From: Bacteroidia bacterium
Lineage (GTDB): Bacteria; Bacteroidota; Bacteroidia; Flavobacteriales; Flavobacteriaceae
Length of the DNA stretch: 64,000 nucleotides
NCBI GenBank assembly: GCA_030432635.1
Contig: JAUIMB010000002.1
Span: forward strand, 1-64,000
Reading direction: 5' to 3'
Both the position numbers and the translations under genes were made by a program. How positions within the stretch are numbered: position 1 is the stretch's first letter; each line of letters begins with the position of its first letter. Below the pieces are notes generated by a model, which saw only the letters and a program-made list of their open reading frames with translations, was not told where the DNA came from and searched no databases. Shown here piece after piece: positions 10,412 through 20,232 of the stretch.

Positions 10412-11458
10412 CTATTTCTTGAGTGGCTTAATCGATCGTTCAGGACCAGAGAGCAAAGAAGCAATGATTTTGGTATTTGGAAACTGTTCAAAAATGATCT
10501 TGAGAAAAACAGTAATCGGAATCGCCATTATGAGTCCTGGAATTCCCCAAATAAAACCCCAAAGCATTAACATGATCAATACTGTAATCACATTTATTGA
10601 AAAGGATTTTCCCATAAATATCGGTTCAAGGATTGCTCCAAATACAATTTGAACACTAGTAATGGAAATGATGAAAAACAGTAAGGTACTTGTTGGATCC
10701 AATTCAACAAAGGCGAAAATAGACAATAAAATAACAGCAACAAAAGACCCAACCATTTGCACAAAATTAATCAAGAAGGCAAATAATCCCCAAAAAATAG
10801 GAAAACTCACATCAAAAAATACACAAGCCAATCCTGTAAAAATCCCAGTCAATAAGCTTACCAAAAACTTCACTTTGATAAAGGTGATCAAATCCTTCTC
10901 AATTTTCATGAACGCCTTAATTGAGGTATGTTTACGCTTCAAAATGGTATTGTTCATGACTTTGTGCATGTTTATGGATTCTGAAAGCCATAAGATGGTG
11001 AAGAACACAATCATCAAGAGATTGGTGAGAAATTTACGTATAAAATCGAAGGTGGACCCAATATTCTCTTGCTGAAAGAGATTGGTAATGATGTTTCCTT
11101 CCGTTTCATAGACCAAACCGTACTCTTCTTGCAAATAAAGCATTAAATCCTTGATCTTGATTTCAGCTTTAGCAAACACATCGGCATTATTTGATAAAAT
11201 TTGCCGACTTGATAGCTGAACCAATTCTACGCCAATAAAAACCACAACCGCGAACAAGCCTATAACAATTAAAATACTGGCCAGTCTAGGAATATTGCGT
11301 CTTCCCAACCATCGCATTAACGGTAAAAAAAGTAACGCAATGAACATTGATGAAATCAGCGGAATGAAAATAAAAGACAACAATTTAAGTAAGTAAAACA
11401 CCAACGGAACCACAATGAACAGTAGTAGGATATTGGTGGTACGTCTTTCTTCTAACAT
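10412..11458 (-). CDS. AI-2E/PerM family membrane permease
   Basis: About 348 residues with an N-terminal pair of membrane helices, a soluble stretch (SSRQILSNNADVFAKAEIKIKDLMLYL) and five or more C-terminal helices, the layout of the UPF0118/AI-2E exporter family. Members have been linked to autoinducer-2 export or ion/proton antiport; the substrate here is unknown. The start at 11458 (MLEERRTT) places charged residues before helix 1, as is usual. Confidence 0.85.
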   Translation of the reverse strand: MLEERRTTNILLLFIVVPLVFYLLKLLSFIFIPLISSMFIALLFLPLMRWLGRRNIPRLASILIVIGLFAVVVFIGVELVQLSSRQILSNNADVFAKAEIKIKDLMLYLQEEYGLVYETEGNIITNLFQQENIGSTFDFIRKFLTNLLMIVFFTILWLSESINMHKVMNNTILKRKHTSIKAFMKIEKDLITFIKVKFLVSLLTGIFTGLACVFFDVSFPIFWGLFAFLINFVQMVGSFVAVILLSIFAFVELDPTSTLLFFIISITSVQIVFGAILEPIFMGKSFSINVITVLIMLMLWGFIWGIPGLIMAIPITVFLKIIFEQFPNTKIIASLLSGPERSIKPLKK

Positions 11459-11512
11459 GAGGCGTAAATTTAATAGCAAACACAAATTTAGGATAAAATA
11501 TCCTAAACCCTT

Positions 11513-13051
11513 CTAAAATGGGACATCATTGTCATCATCCTCTTCTGGAGCTCCAAAGGCATCAGAAGCCGATGGGAAATTATCTGGCTTAAAGGTATCG
11601 TCGTTAGCTGCATTCATTTTAGAATGGAACTCACCAAAAGGTGTATCAAAATCATCAAGGTTATCAAACTTACCTAGATGACCAATAAATTTCAATCTAA
11701 TGTTCTCAAGGCCTCCATTTCTATGCTTAGCTACAATAAATTCACCTTGACCTTCAGTTGGAGAGCGCTCTTCGTCGTCCCATTCTTCAATTTTGTAATA
11801 CTCTGGTCGGTAAATAAAGCTAACAATATCAGCATCTTGTTCAATAGCACCAGACTCACGCAGATCAGACAGTAATGGACGTTTACTTCCACCACGAGTC
11901 TCAACAGCACGTGACAATTGTGATAACGCAATCACAGGCACATCAAGCTCCTTTGCCAAGGCCTTAAGGTTACGTGAAATCATGGATATTTCCTGTTCAC
12001 GATTACCACCTTTCTGACTTCCTCCAGCGGTCATCAACTGCAAGTAATCGATAATGATCATCTTTATGCCGTATTGCGATGCGAGACGTCTGGCTTTTGC
12101 CCTGAGGTCAAAAATGGACAAAGATGGAGTATCATCGATAAATAACGGAGCCTTTTCAAGGGTTTTCACCTTTACATTGAGTTGCTCCCATTCGTGCTTT
12201 TCAAGTTTTCCAGTTCTTAATTTTTCTGAAGACAAGCCCGTTTCCGAGGATATCAATCTCGTAATCAATTGAACCGATGACATTTCCAAGGAAAAGAATG
12301 CCACAGGAATGTTTGAATTCACTGCAATATTTCTCGCCATGGTTAATGTAAGAGCAGTTTTACCCATACCTGGACGTGCTGCTACGATAATCAAATCACT
12401 TGGCTGCCATCCCGAAGTCAATTTATCCAATTTTGTAAATCCTGATGGAATTCCACTAAGACCTTCCTTGTTTGAAATCTCCTCAATTTTCTTTTTGGCT
12501 TGAATGACTAAACTCTGTGCTGTTTCGGTAGATTTCTTGACATTTCCTTGGGTTACTTCGTACAGCTTAGCTTCTGCATTATCCAAAAGATCAAATACAT
12601 CTTTTGTTTCATCGTAAGCTTCTTCAATAATTTCATTGGAAATTTTGATGAGACTACGTTGAATATATTTCTGAAGAATAATTCGCGCATGAAACTCAAT
12701 ATGTGCCGAAGAAGAGACACGCTGTGTCAACGAAATCAAGTAAAAATCGCCACCAACCAAATCTAATTTGGCATCTTTTTTAAGCTGACTGGAAACGGTT
12801 AATAAGTCAACAGGTTCACTATTTTCAAATAATTTGAAAATTGCCTCAAAGATGTGTTTATGGGATTCCTTATAAAAAGCTTCAGGACTTAAGATGTCAA
12901 TGACTTCGTCAACACCTTTTTTATCAATCATCATCGCTCCAAGCACAACTTCCTCTAAATCAATAGCTTGAGGTGGTATCTTACCCTTCTCCAAGCTAAT
13001 AATTGTGCTTTTATCGACTTGATATCCTTGTATTGAGTTGGGTTGTTTCAT
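11513..13051 (-). CDS. dnaB: Replicative DNA helicase DnaB
   Basis: Hexameric 5'-3' helicase of the replication fork. 512 residues: N-terminal DnaB domain (GKIPPQAIDLEEVVLGAMMIDKKGV), linker, then a RecA-like ATPase domain with Walker A ARPGMGKTAL, Walker B MIIIDYLQLM and ALSQLSRAVE, ending in an acidic tail (EEDDDNDVPF). Full length, no intein. Leftward, with accA transcribed the same way upstream behind a terminator. Confidence 0.97.
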   Translation of the reverse strand: MKQPNSIQGYQVDKSTIISLEKGKIPPQAIDLEEVVLGAMMIDKKGVDEVIDILSPEAFYKESHKHIFEAIFKLFENSEPVDLLTVSSQLKKDAKLDLVGGDFYLISLTQRVSSSAHIEFHARIILQKYIQRSLIKISNEIIEEAYDETKDVFDLLDNAEAKLYEVTQGNVKKSTETAQSLVIQAKKKIEEISNKEGLSGIPSGFTKLDKLTSGWQPSDLIIVAARPGMGKTALTLTMARNIAVNSNIPVAFFSLEMSSVQLITRLISSETGLSSEKLRTGKLEKHEWEQLNVKVKTLEKAPLFIDDTPSLSIFDLRAKARRLASQYGIKMIIIDYLQLMTAGGSQKGGNREQEISMISRNLKALAKELDVPVIALSQLSRAVETRGGSKRPLLSDLRESGAIEQDADIVSFIYRPEYYKIEEWDDEERSPTEGQGEFIVAKHRNGGLENIRLKFIGHLGKFDNLDDFDTPFGEFHSKMNAANDDTFKPDNFPSASDAFGAPEEDDDNDVPF

Positions 13052-13163
13052 AGAATGCGAAAGTAAATAATTTACGTTCTAAAAATGAAAATTTCACATT
13101 TTCAATCTTAACACGTCTTCAACAATTTAACTGTTGATAACTAGAGTATATTGTTAATAGCCA

Positions 13164-13196
13164 TAAAAAAACTGAAACCTGCAGTTTCAGTTTTTA
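13164..13196 (-). terminator. Terminator downstream of accA
   Basis: Inverted repeat of at least 8 bp (ACTGAAAC with GTTTCAGT) flanked by A-rich and T-rich runs on both sides, so it can work in either direction. It lies between the stop of accA and the start of dnaB. Confidence 0.85.
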
Positions 13197-13218
13197 TCAA
13201 TGCGTTAATTTATAAGGA

Positions 13219-14172
13219 TTATCCTTTAAAGACACCCATGTCTAAGTATTTTTCCATACGGTTATCAACCAATTCTTTTGGTGATAAGTTTTTAAGTTCC
13301 GCATAATTTTCCTCTATAGCTTTTTTCACTGCCAAAAATGTAGCCTCCCTATCAGAGTGTGCTCCACCAAGAGGTTCTTTGATGATACTATCCACAACTT
13401 TCAACTTTTTGGCGTCACTGGCCGTTAATTTCAAAGCTTCAGCTGCTTGCTCTTTTTGATCCCAACTCCTCCAAAGAATTGACGAACAGTTTTCTGGTGA
13501 AATTACAGAATACCAGGCATTTTCCAACATCAATACGCGATCTCCAACACCAATTCCCAAGGCTCCTCCAGAAGCACCTTCTCCAATCACAATTGTAATA
13601 ATTGGAACTTTAAGTCGTGACATTTCCAAAATATTTCTCGCTATCGCTTCTCCTTGTCCACGCTCTTCAGCTTCCAGTCCAGGATAAGCACCAGGAGTAT
13701 CAATTAAGGTCACCACCGGAATTCCAAATTTTTCGGCAGACTTCATCAGTCGCAAGGCTTTACGATAACCCTCAGGATTAGACATTCCGAAATTTCTATA
13801 CTGACGCGTTTTAGTGTTGTACCCTTTTTGTTGACCGATAAACATATAGGTTTGATCACCTATTTTACCCAAACCACCAATCATGGCCTTATCGTCCTTG
13901 ACATTTCGATCACCATGGAGTTCTAAAAAGGAGTCGCCACACAAGGCGTTGATATGATCTTTGGTATAAGGACGATCTGGATGTCTTGACAATTGTACAC
14001 GTTGCCATGCCGTCAAGTTTTTGTATATCTCTTTTTTAGTTTCAACTAATTTTTTTTCAATCTTCTTGCAGGTTTGAGTAACATCGACGTCACTCTCCTC
14101 TCCTATCAATTGGCATTTTTCAAGTTGTTCCTGAAGCTCTTTTATGGGTAGTTCAAAATCTAAATATTCCAT
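13219..14172 (-). CDS. accA: Acetyl-CoA carboxylase carboxyltransferase subunit alpha
   Basis: Catalyses, with AccD, transfer of the carboxyl group from biotin to acetyl-CoA at the start of fatty-acid synthesis. 317 residues with the family blocks [60 protein letters not shown] and [20 protein letters not shown]. Length normal. Confidence 0.97.
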   Translation of the reverse strand: MEYLDFELPIKELQEQLEKCQLIGEESDVDVTQTCKKIEKKLVETKKEIYKNLTAWQRVQLSRHPDRPYTKDHINALCGDSFLELHGDRNVKDDKAMIGGLGKIGDQTYMFIGQQKGYNTKTRQYRNFGMSNPEGYRKALRLMKSAEKFGIPVVTLIDTPGAYPGLEAEERGQGEAIARNILEMSRLKVPIITIVIGEGASGGALGIGVGDRVLMLENAWYSVISPENCSSILWRSWDQKEQAAEALKLTASDAKKLKVVDSIIKEPLGGAHSDREATFLAVKKAIEENYAELKNLSPKELVDNRMEKYLDMGVFKG

Positions 14173-14227
14173 TGAAATTTTGATTAAGTTACTTTTAGTA
14201 TTAGTTAGCTATGCAAATATAAAAACT

Positions 14228-15142
14228 TTAATCGGTATTGGTCATTACTGAAGTTTGGTTTTTACGGCTTTGTCTATTTTTAAGAATACCGTCTGCCAAA
14301 ACCGTAGCTAACACCAAACATGCACCATAATAAAACTGTGCACTCATGGTTTCATTTTCAGGAAACAACAACAATGCCATAGCAATACCGTATAAAGGCT
14401 CCAAATTATAAGTGAGTATTACAGTGTACGGACTAATATGACGCATAACATCAACCGAACCGATAAAAGCATAAGCTGTACAAACTGAAGCCAAAATGAG
14501 TAGATATATCCAATCGGTAGTAGATAGGGTAAAAAATTCCTTTGAAAATCCACCTTGAAAAACAAGTATAAATAGTGACAAAAACACCACACCACTTAGA
14601 AACTCATAAAACGAAATAACCGTCGCACGATGCTGCTCAATAAATTTTCCGTTGATCACAGCAAATAATGTTGAAAACAAAGCTGAAGAAATGCCCAAGA
14701 TTATGCCATTAAGATATTTGATTTCACTTTGAGTAATTAAAAACACGCCAAGGATGACAATCATTCCGAAGAGAATTTCATACCAAATGATCTTTCGTCT
14801 ATAAATTAAAGGTTCAATAAATGAGGCAAAAAAAGCTCCTGTAGAAAACATAGCCAAAGTAATTGACACATTGGATTGGTTGATGGCTTCAAAAAAAGTA
14901 ATCCAATGTAAGGCAATAATGATTCCGGCTCCAAAAAACTGCAATTTAGTTTTTGTAGACACCTTGATTTTCAGTTTGATAATTTTAATGTAAATAAACA
15001 TTAAAATTCCTGCAATGAGCATGCGATACCATACCAAAGCGGTTGAACCTATGGAAATCAACTCGCCTAAAATAGCCGTAAATCCAGCTATAACTACCAA
15101 AAAATGAAGATGAAAATAATTTTTGAGTTTAGCGTTTGGCAT
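14228..15142 (-). CDS. EamA/DMT family transporter
   Basis: 304 residues forming about ten membrane helices in two EamA repeats, typical of drug/metabolite transporters that move small solutes out of the cytoplasm. The start overlaps the stop of the upstream permease gene by 14 bases. Substrate unknown. Confidence 0.85.
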   Translation of the reverse strand: MPNAKLKNYFHLHFLVVIAGFTAILGELISIGSTALVWYRMLIAGILMFIYIKIIKLKIKVSTKTKLQFFGAGIIIALHWITFFEAINQSNVSITLAMFSTGAFFASFIEPLIYRRKIIWYEILFGMIVILGVFLITQSEIKYLNGIILGISSALFSTLFAVINGKFIEQHRATVISFYEFLSGVVFLSLFILVFQGGFSKEFFTLSTTDWIYLLILASVCTAYAFIGSVDVMRHISPYTVILTYNLEPLYGIAMALLLFPENETMSAQFYYGACLVLATVLADGILKNRQSRKNQTSVMTNTD

Positions 15143-16199
15143 GGTAGAGCAGATATACAGCTAATATACCAAAAACGATATTAGGAAACCACACAGCTAT
15201 AATTGGGCTAAAGCTCGATTGTTCTGCCATCACTCCAAAGACCTTGTCGAAAAAGACATAAACCATTGCAATGGTAATTCCGAAGGCAAGGTTAACACCC
15301 ATTCCACCACGTCTTTTTATTGAAGATACAGCTACCGCAATGATGGTGAGAATAAAAACAGAAACTGGTAAACTCCATTTCTTGTACTTCACAACCAAAT
15401 AACGTCCAATATTTGAGGATCCTCTTCGTTTTTCCCGCTCAATGAACTCTATAAGGTCATTATATTGAAGGGTCTCAGCAATATATTCTTCAGGAGTTAA
15501 ATCTTCACCTTCAAAGGGTAAAATCGTGTCCTTTCGCCTGGCGGTTTCGATGATATCTTCATGTGCTGTAAAAATGCGTTTTTCATAGGCATTTAAACGA
15601 TACATACTATCATTGTCCTTTATGGAGTTAGCTGTAATCTTATATTTGAGCACATTTCCTTCAAAGTGTTCCAAACTAAAATTTCGACCTGATTTAGAAA
15701 CAGGATCAAAGTTACTTACGAAAATGTAGTCATTATCATTTATTTGACGATAAATGTTTTCAGTTTGGACTACATTGGCATTATTCTTTAAATACTTGTA
15801 TTTAAATTCGTTAAATCCCTTACTCGCCTTAGGTGCGAGAAACAACGCCATAATCAGGGCAAAAATGGCAACAATGACACCACCTATCATATAAGGTCTT
15901 AAAAAACGCCAAAAAGAAACACCCGAACTTAAGAACGCTACAATTTCAGTATTATTTGCCAATTTGGAAGTAAACCAAATGACTGATAAAAACAAAAAAA
16001 TAGGAAACAATAAGTTTGCAAAATATATGGTAAAATCAAGGTAATACTGTGCTACAGCCGGAAACGGCACTTCGCGTTCGAGAATCTTGCCTATTTTCTC
16101 AGCGAGATTCACAGTTATTCCGATTGGAATAAACAGCAGCAACATCATCAAAAAAGTGAATAAATAGCGCTTTAATATGTACCAATCGAGTATTTTCAT
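15129..16199 (-). CDS. LptF/LptG family permease
   Basis: 356 residues of the YjgP/YjgQ family: three N-terminal helices, a soluble periplasmic beta-jellyroll-like region (about residues 110-260) and three C-terminal helices. LptF and LptG form the membrane part of the LptB2FG transporter that extracts lipopolysaccharide toward the outer membrane. The start DWYILKRYLFTFL is typical. I cannot separate LptF from LptG with certainty. Confidence 0.88.
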   Translation of the reverse strand: MKILDWYILKRYLFTFLMMLLLFIPIGITVNLAEKIGKILEREVPFPAVAQYYLDFTIYFANLLFPIFLFLSVIWFTSKLANNTEIVAFLSSGVSFWRFLRPYMIGGVIVAIFALIMALFLAPKASKGFNEFKYKYLKNNANVVQTENIYRQINDNDYIFVSNFDPVSKSGRNFSLEHFEGNVLKYKITANSIKDNDSMYRLNAYEKRIFTAHEDIIETARRKDTILPFEGEDLTPEEYIAETLQYNDLIEFIEREKRRGSSNIGRYLVVKYKKWSLPVSVFILTIIAVAVSSIKRRGGMGVNLAFGITIAMVYVFFDKVFGVMAEQSSFSPIIAVWFPNIVFGILAVYLLYHAKR

Positions 16200-16217
16200 T
16201 GTAACCTTTCTTTCTTG

Positions 16218-17348
16218 TTAAAGGCGTTTATCCATTTGTTTGACCATTTTATCCTTCCATTCCCTAAAGTCACCTTTAATTATGTGCTGTCTTGCCTCCC
16301 TTACTAACCATAGATAAAATCCTAAATTATGAATGGTCGCAATTTGTTTACCTAACAGTTCATTTACCGTAAATAAGTGTCTCACATAAGCTTTGCTATA
16401 TTCGGTATCAACAAATGTAATTCCCATCTCATCCAAAGGTGAAAAATCATCTGCCCATTTCAAATTTTTAATATTTATCGTGCCATGTGCGGTAAAAAGC
16501 ATCCCATTTCTTGCATTTCTTGTTGGCATAACACAGTCGAACATATCAACACCAAGTGCAATATTTTCCAATATATTGATTGGTGTACCAACTCCCATCA
16601 AATAGCGTGGTTTATCCCAAGGCAAGATATCGCAAACAACATCTGTCATTGCATACATTTCTTCAGCAGGCTCTCCAACTGACAAGCCTCCAATGGCATT
16701 TCCTTGTGCACCTGCATTGGCAATATATTCAGCAGATTGCTGACGCAAATCCTTATACGTACTTCCTTGGACTATAGGAAAAAAATTCTGCTCATATCCA
16801 TACTTTAGAGGTGTCTTTTCCAAATGTACCAAGCAACGATCCAACCAACGGTGTGTCATGTGCATGGATCGCTTCGCATAGTTGTAATCACATGGGTAAG
16901 GTGTACATTCATCAAATGCCATAATGATATCGGCTCCGATTGTACGTTGTATTTCCATCACATTTTCAGGTGTAAACACGTGGTAACTTCCATCAATATG
17001 TGATTTAAATTTCACACCTTCCTCTTTGATTTTCCTATTTGCAGATAAGGAATATACTTGATATCCTCCAGAATCGGTAAGGATATTACGATCCCAATTC
17101 ATAAACTTATGCAAACCTCCAGCCTGCTCTAGAATTGGTGTTTGCGGTCTCAAATATAAATGGTAGGTATTTCCTAGAATGATATCCGGATTGATATCAT
17201 TTTTTAACTCGCGTTGGTGCACGCCTTTCACAGAAGCAACTGTACCCACAGGCATGAAAATAGGTGTTTCTATTTTGCCGTGATCTGTAGTAATTGTTCC
17301 TGCTCTCGCTTTACTTTGAACGTCTTTTGCTTCTAATTCGAATGTCAT
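16218..17348 (-). CDS. tgt: tRNA-guanine transglycosylase, zinc cysteines absent
   Basis: Exchanges guanine for preQ1 at tRNA position 34 in queuosine synthesis. Catalytic segments are present: LTDSGGYQVYSLSANRKIKEEG, IMAFDECTPYP, QGSTYKDLR, GGLSVGEP and MFDCVMPTRNARNG. The ATG at 17348 (MTFELEAKD) is the family start; eight extra upstream residues are spurious. In the C-terminal zinc region (around 16395-16436) the usual CxCxxC is replaced by DEMGITFVDTEYS; only the His of TIHNL remains. I believe Bacteroidota homologues share this, so the enzyme probably lacks structural zinc. Confidence 0.95.
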   Translation of the reverse strand: MTFELEAKDVQSKARAGTITTDHGKIETPIFMPVGTVASVKGVHQRELKNDINPDIILGNTYHLYLRPQTPILEQAGGLHKFMNWDRNILTDSGGYQVYSLSANRKIKEEGVKFKSHIDGSYHVFTPENVMEIQRTIGADIIMAFDECTPYPCDYNYAKRSMHMTHRWLDRCLVHLEKTPLKYGYEQNFFPIVQGSTYKDLRQQSAEYIANAGAQGNAIGGLSVGEPAEEMYAMTDVVCDILPWDKPRYLMGVGTPINILENIALGVDMFDCVMPTRNARNGMLFTAHGTINIKNLKWADDFSPLDEMGITFVDTEYSKAYVRHLFTVNELLGKQIATIHNLGFYLWLVREARQHIIKGDFREWKDKMVKQMDKRL

Positions 17349-17503
17349 AAAAAATCGATACTCAGTGGGCAAAGATAATTATCTCAATGTATTAACATCT
17401 TAAACATATAATAAATTTACCGTGTCAATATCGAAAATAGCGGGTATTGCTTTTCCATTGTTAGCAACTGCCTAAAATCGTTAATAAGTGCCTCGTGCCA
17501 ATT

Positions 17504-17534
17504 TTTGATTAGCCTATTGAAAACTCTACATTTG
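17504..17534 (+). promoter_or_regulatory. Promoter of the split transketolase operon
   Basis: TTTG at 17504-17507 and TACATTTG at 17527-17534 with a 19-base spacer, the full Bacteroidota -33/-7 consensus, 27 bases before the transketolase start. Confidence 0.75.
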
Positions 17535-17560
17535 TTGCTCAATTTACTCAAGTTCTATTT

Positions 17561-18406
17561 ATGCCAAACACACAACAGTTACAAGATTTAACAATTCAAG
17601 TCCGTAGAGATATTTTACGGATGGTACACAAAGTGAACTCAGGGCATCCTGGAGGTTCTTTAGGCTGCACCGAATTTTTCGTTGCGCTCTATCAAGAAAT
17701 TATGGATCGAAAAGCAACCTTTTCGATGGATGGGATTGGTGAAGATTTGTTCTTTTTGTCAAATGGACATATTTCTCCAGTATTCTATAGCGTACTTGCC
17801 AGGTCAGGATACTTTCCAGTAGAGGAACTAAACACCTTCAGGCTCATTGATTCTCGCTTACAAGGTCATCCAACAACACATGAAGGTTTGCCAGGAGTTA
17901 GAGTGGCTTCAGGATCTCTCGGTCAAGGTTTTAGTGTGGCTATAGGTGCCGCAGAAACCAAAAAGCTTAATAAAGAAAAACATATTGTATATAGTCTTCA
18001 TGGAGATGGCGAATTGCAGGAAGGACAAAACTGGGAAGGGATTATGTATGCCGCAGCCAATAATGTAGACAATATCATTTCTACCATTGACTTGAACGGC
18101 CAACAAATTGATGGTTCTACAGATGATGTATTACCTATGGGAAGTTTAAGGGCAAAATTTGAAGCATTTGGATGGGTCGTTGTTGATATTGAGGAAGGCA
18201 ATAGTATTGAAGCCATCCTTTCAGGAATGGCAAAAGCGAAATCATTGACAGGACAAGGTAAGCCTGTTTGCGTACTTCTAAAAACAGTGATGGGCAATGG
18301 TGTGGATTTTATGATGCACACTCATGCTTGGCATGGCAAAGCTCCTAATGATGAGCAATTGGAAATAGGTTTAGCACAAAATGCTGAAACTTTAGGAGAT
18401 TACTAA
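17561..18406 (+). CDS. Transketolase, N-terminal (thiamine-binding) half
   Basis: 281 residues covering the thiamine-diphosphate domain: SGHPGGSLGCTEFFVALY, LSNGHISPVFYSVLARSG, HGDGELQEGQNWEGIMYAA and DLNGQQIDGSTDDVLP. It works with the protein encoded 41 bases downstream in the non-oxidative pentose phosphate pathway. A two-gene transketolase is normal for many Bacteroidota and archaea, so this is not a broken gene. Confidence 0.93.
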   Translation: MPNTQQLQDLTIQVRRDILRMVHKVNSGHPGGSLGCTEFFVALYQEIMDRKATFSMDGIGEDLFFLSNGHISPVFYSVLARSGYFPVEELNTFRLIDSRLQGHPTTHEGLPGVRVASGSLGQGFSVAIGAAETKKLNKEKHIVYSLHGDGELQEGQNWEGIMYAAANNVDNIISTIDLNGQQIDGSTDDVLPMGSLRAKFEAFGWVVVDIEEGNSIEAILSGMAKAKSLTGQGKPVCVLLKTVMGNGVDFMMHTHAWHGKAPNDEQLEIGLAQNAETLGDY

Positions 18407-18447
18407 TTTAGTTAATTAAATAGATAGCCATAACGACGGCGAATACT

Positions 18448-19401
18448 ATGAAAACATATACAAATACAGGAAATAAAGATACACGTTCTGGCTTTGGTGC
18501 TGGACTTGCTGAACTAGGAAAAACCAATGAAAATGTAGTAGCGCTTTGTGCTGATTTGATTGGTTCATTAAAAATGGACGAATTTAAAACCAATCATCCT
18601 GAACGTTTTTTTCAGGTTGGAATTGCAGAAGCAAACATGATAGGTTTGGCGGCAGGTATGACTATAGGAGGAAAAATTCCGTTCACAGGAACTTTTGCCA
18701 ATTTCTCCACTGGACGTGTCTACGACCAGATTAGACAGAGCGTTGCCTATTCAGGAAAAAACGTAAAAATTTGTGCCTCGCATGCTGGTTTAACTTTAGG
18801 GGAAGATGGAGCGACCCATCAAATTTTGGAAGATATCGGTTTGATGAAAATGCTTCCTGGAATGACCGTTATTAATACTTGTGACTTTAACCAAACCAAG
18901 GCTGCCACAATCGCCATTGCAAAACATCAAGGCCCTGTATATTTACGCTTCGGAAGACCAAAAGTTGCCAACTTCACTCCAGAGAACCAAACCTTTGAAA
19001 TTGGAAAAGCTGTTCAATTAACTGAAGGCAATGATGTGACCATTGTAGCTACAGGACATCTAGTTTGGGAAGCTTTAGAAGCTGCAAAACAGCTGAATGA
19101 TAAAGGAATCTCAGCCGAAGTCATCAATATACACACCATAAAGCCTTTGGATACTGATGCCATTTTAAATTCTGTAAAAAAGACAAGGTGTATCGTCACT
19201 GCTGAAGAGCATAATTATTTGGGTGGTCTTGGTGAAAGCGTTGCAAGAGTTTTGTCGCAACAGCACCCAACACCACAGGAGTTTATCGCAACAAATGACA
19301 CGTTTGGTGAGTCGGGAACACCAGCACAACTTATGGCCAAATATGGCCTAAATGCAGACGCAATTGTTAAGGCTACAGAAAAGGTCCTCACACGAAAATA
19401 A
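18448..19401 (+). CDS. Transketolase, C-terminal half
   Basis: 317 residues: pyrimidine-binding domain (RSGFGAGLAELGKTNENVVALCADL, FFQVGIAEANMIGLAAGM with the catalytic Glu) and the C-terminal domain (VTIVATGHLVWEALEAAKQL). It pairs with the N-terminal half upstream to make the two-subunit enzyme. Confidence 0.93.
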   Translation: MKTYTNTGNKDTRSGFGAGLAELGKTNENVVALCADLIGSLKMDEFKTNHPERFFQVGIAEANMIGLAAGMTIGGKIPFTGTFANFSTGRVYDQIRQSVAYSGKNVKICASHAGLTLGEDGATHQILEDIGLMKMLPGMTVINTCDFNQTKAATIAIAKHQGPVYLRFGRPKVANFTPENQTFEIGKAVQLTEGNDVTIVATGHLVWEALEAAKQLNDKGISAEVINIHTIKPLDTDAILNSVKKTRCIVTAEEHNYLGGLGESVARVLSQQHPTPQEFIATNDTFGESGTPAQLMAKYGLNADAIVKATEKVLTRK

Positions 19402-19540
19402 TGCTATCAAACATACGGTAGTTCGATAGATTTGTGATTTTCAGATAATTCACTCACTCTTTAAATATCACGTTTAAAGAAATAATATTCGTTTGGCAAC
19501 GTTTTTGATATCATAGATCAAATCTCAAAAAACGAATATT

Positions 19541-20182
19541 ATGAAATTATTGAAAACAGTTTCTGCCTACAATCTAGACAATCGTGTTCTTGGCAACAAG
19601 TGGTTAATCTCATTAATTGTCTTAGCCTTTGTCTCATTCACTGCTCAAGCGCAAAAAGGTTCTGCATTCGGAATTAAAGGTGGTCTCAATTACAATGCTA
19701 ATGGTGACTATTTTGAGTCTGTTGGCGAAAATTCCAAAAGTCCTGATAGGAATATTGGATACCATGTTGGACTATTCGGTAAATTCGGTAACAAGTTCTT
19801 TTTTAGACCTGAATTGGTTTATACCAGTACCAAAAGTGATTATGAGAACAATGTATTCGACATGAAAAAAATGGATGCTCCCTTATTGTTTGGTTTCAAG
19901 GTTATTGGACCAGCTACTGTGTTTGCTGGACCATCGCTTCAGTATATATTGGATACTGAATTTGCTGGTATTGATATCAACGACGTGGAAAATGAATTTT
20001 CAGTTGGATTAAATTTCGGCATTGGTGTCAACCTTAACAGAATAGGTATCGATTTACGTTATGAAAGAGGGTTTAACAACAATGAAGCAAACTTCATCAA
20101 CAGCAATTTTGGGCCAAATGCTGTCAGTAGAATAGATACCAGGCCTGATCAATTGATACTGAGTTTATCTGTAGCCTTGTAA
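19541..20182 (+). CDS. Outer-membrane beta-barrel protein
   Basis: 213 residues with a signal peptide (WLISLIVLAFVSFTAQAQ) and alternating amphipathic strands rich in G, Y and F (FGIKGGLNYNANGDY, YHVGLFGKFGNKFFFRPELVY), ending ILSLSVAL as a final barrel strand. This matches the PorT/outer-membrane beta-barrel family common in Bacteroidota. A terminator follows. Confidence 0.85.
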   Translation: MKLLKTVSAYNLDNRVLGNKWLISLIVLAFVSFTAQAQKGSAFGIKGGLNYNANGDYFESVGENSKSPDRNIGYHVGLFGKFGNKFFFRPELVYTSTKSDYENNVFDMKKMDAPLLFGFKVIGPATVFAGPSLQYILDTEFAGIDINDVENEFSVGLNFGIGVNLNRIGIDLRYERGFNNNEANFINSNFGPNAVSRIDTRPDQLILSLSVAL

Positions 20183-20197
20183 CAAATATGTCTTATA

Positions 20198-20232
20198 AAA
20201 AAAAGACGCTCTTGATTGAGCGTCTTTTTTTT
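20198..20232. terminator. Bidirectional terminator
   Basis: An 11-bp perfect stem (AAAAGACGCTC with GAGCGTCTTTT), a 6-base loop and A/T runs on both sides. It separates the convergent outer-membrane protein gene (+) and FKBP lipoprotein gene (-), whose stop codon lies inside it. Confidence 0.93.

Noticed and set aside
17561-19401. Transketolase broken by a frameshift
   Set aside because: The two genes match the natural N- and C-terminal halves of two-gene transketolases of Bacteroidota, with a clean 41-base gap and separate starts.
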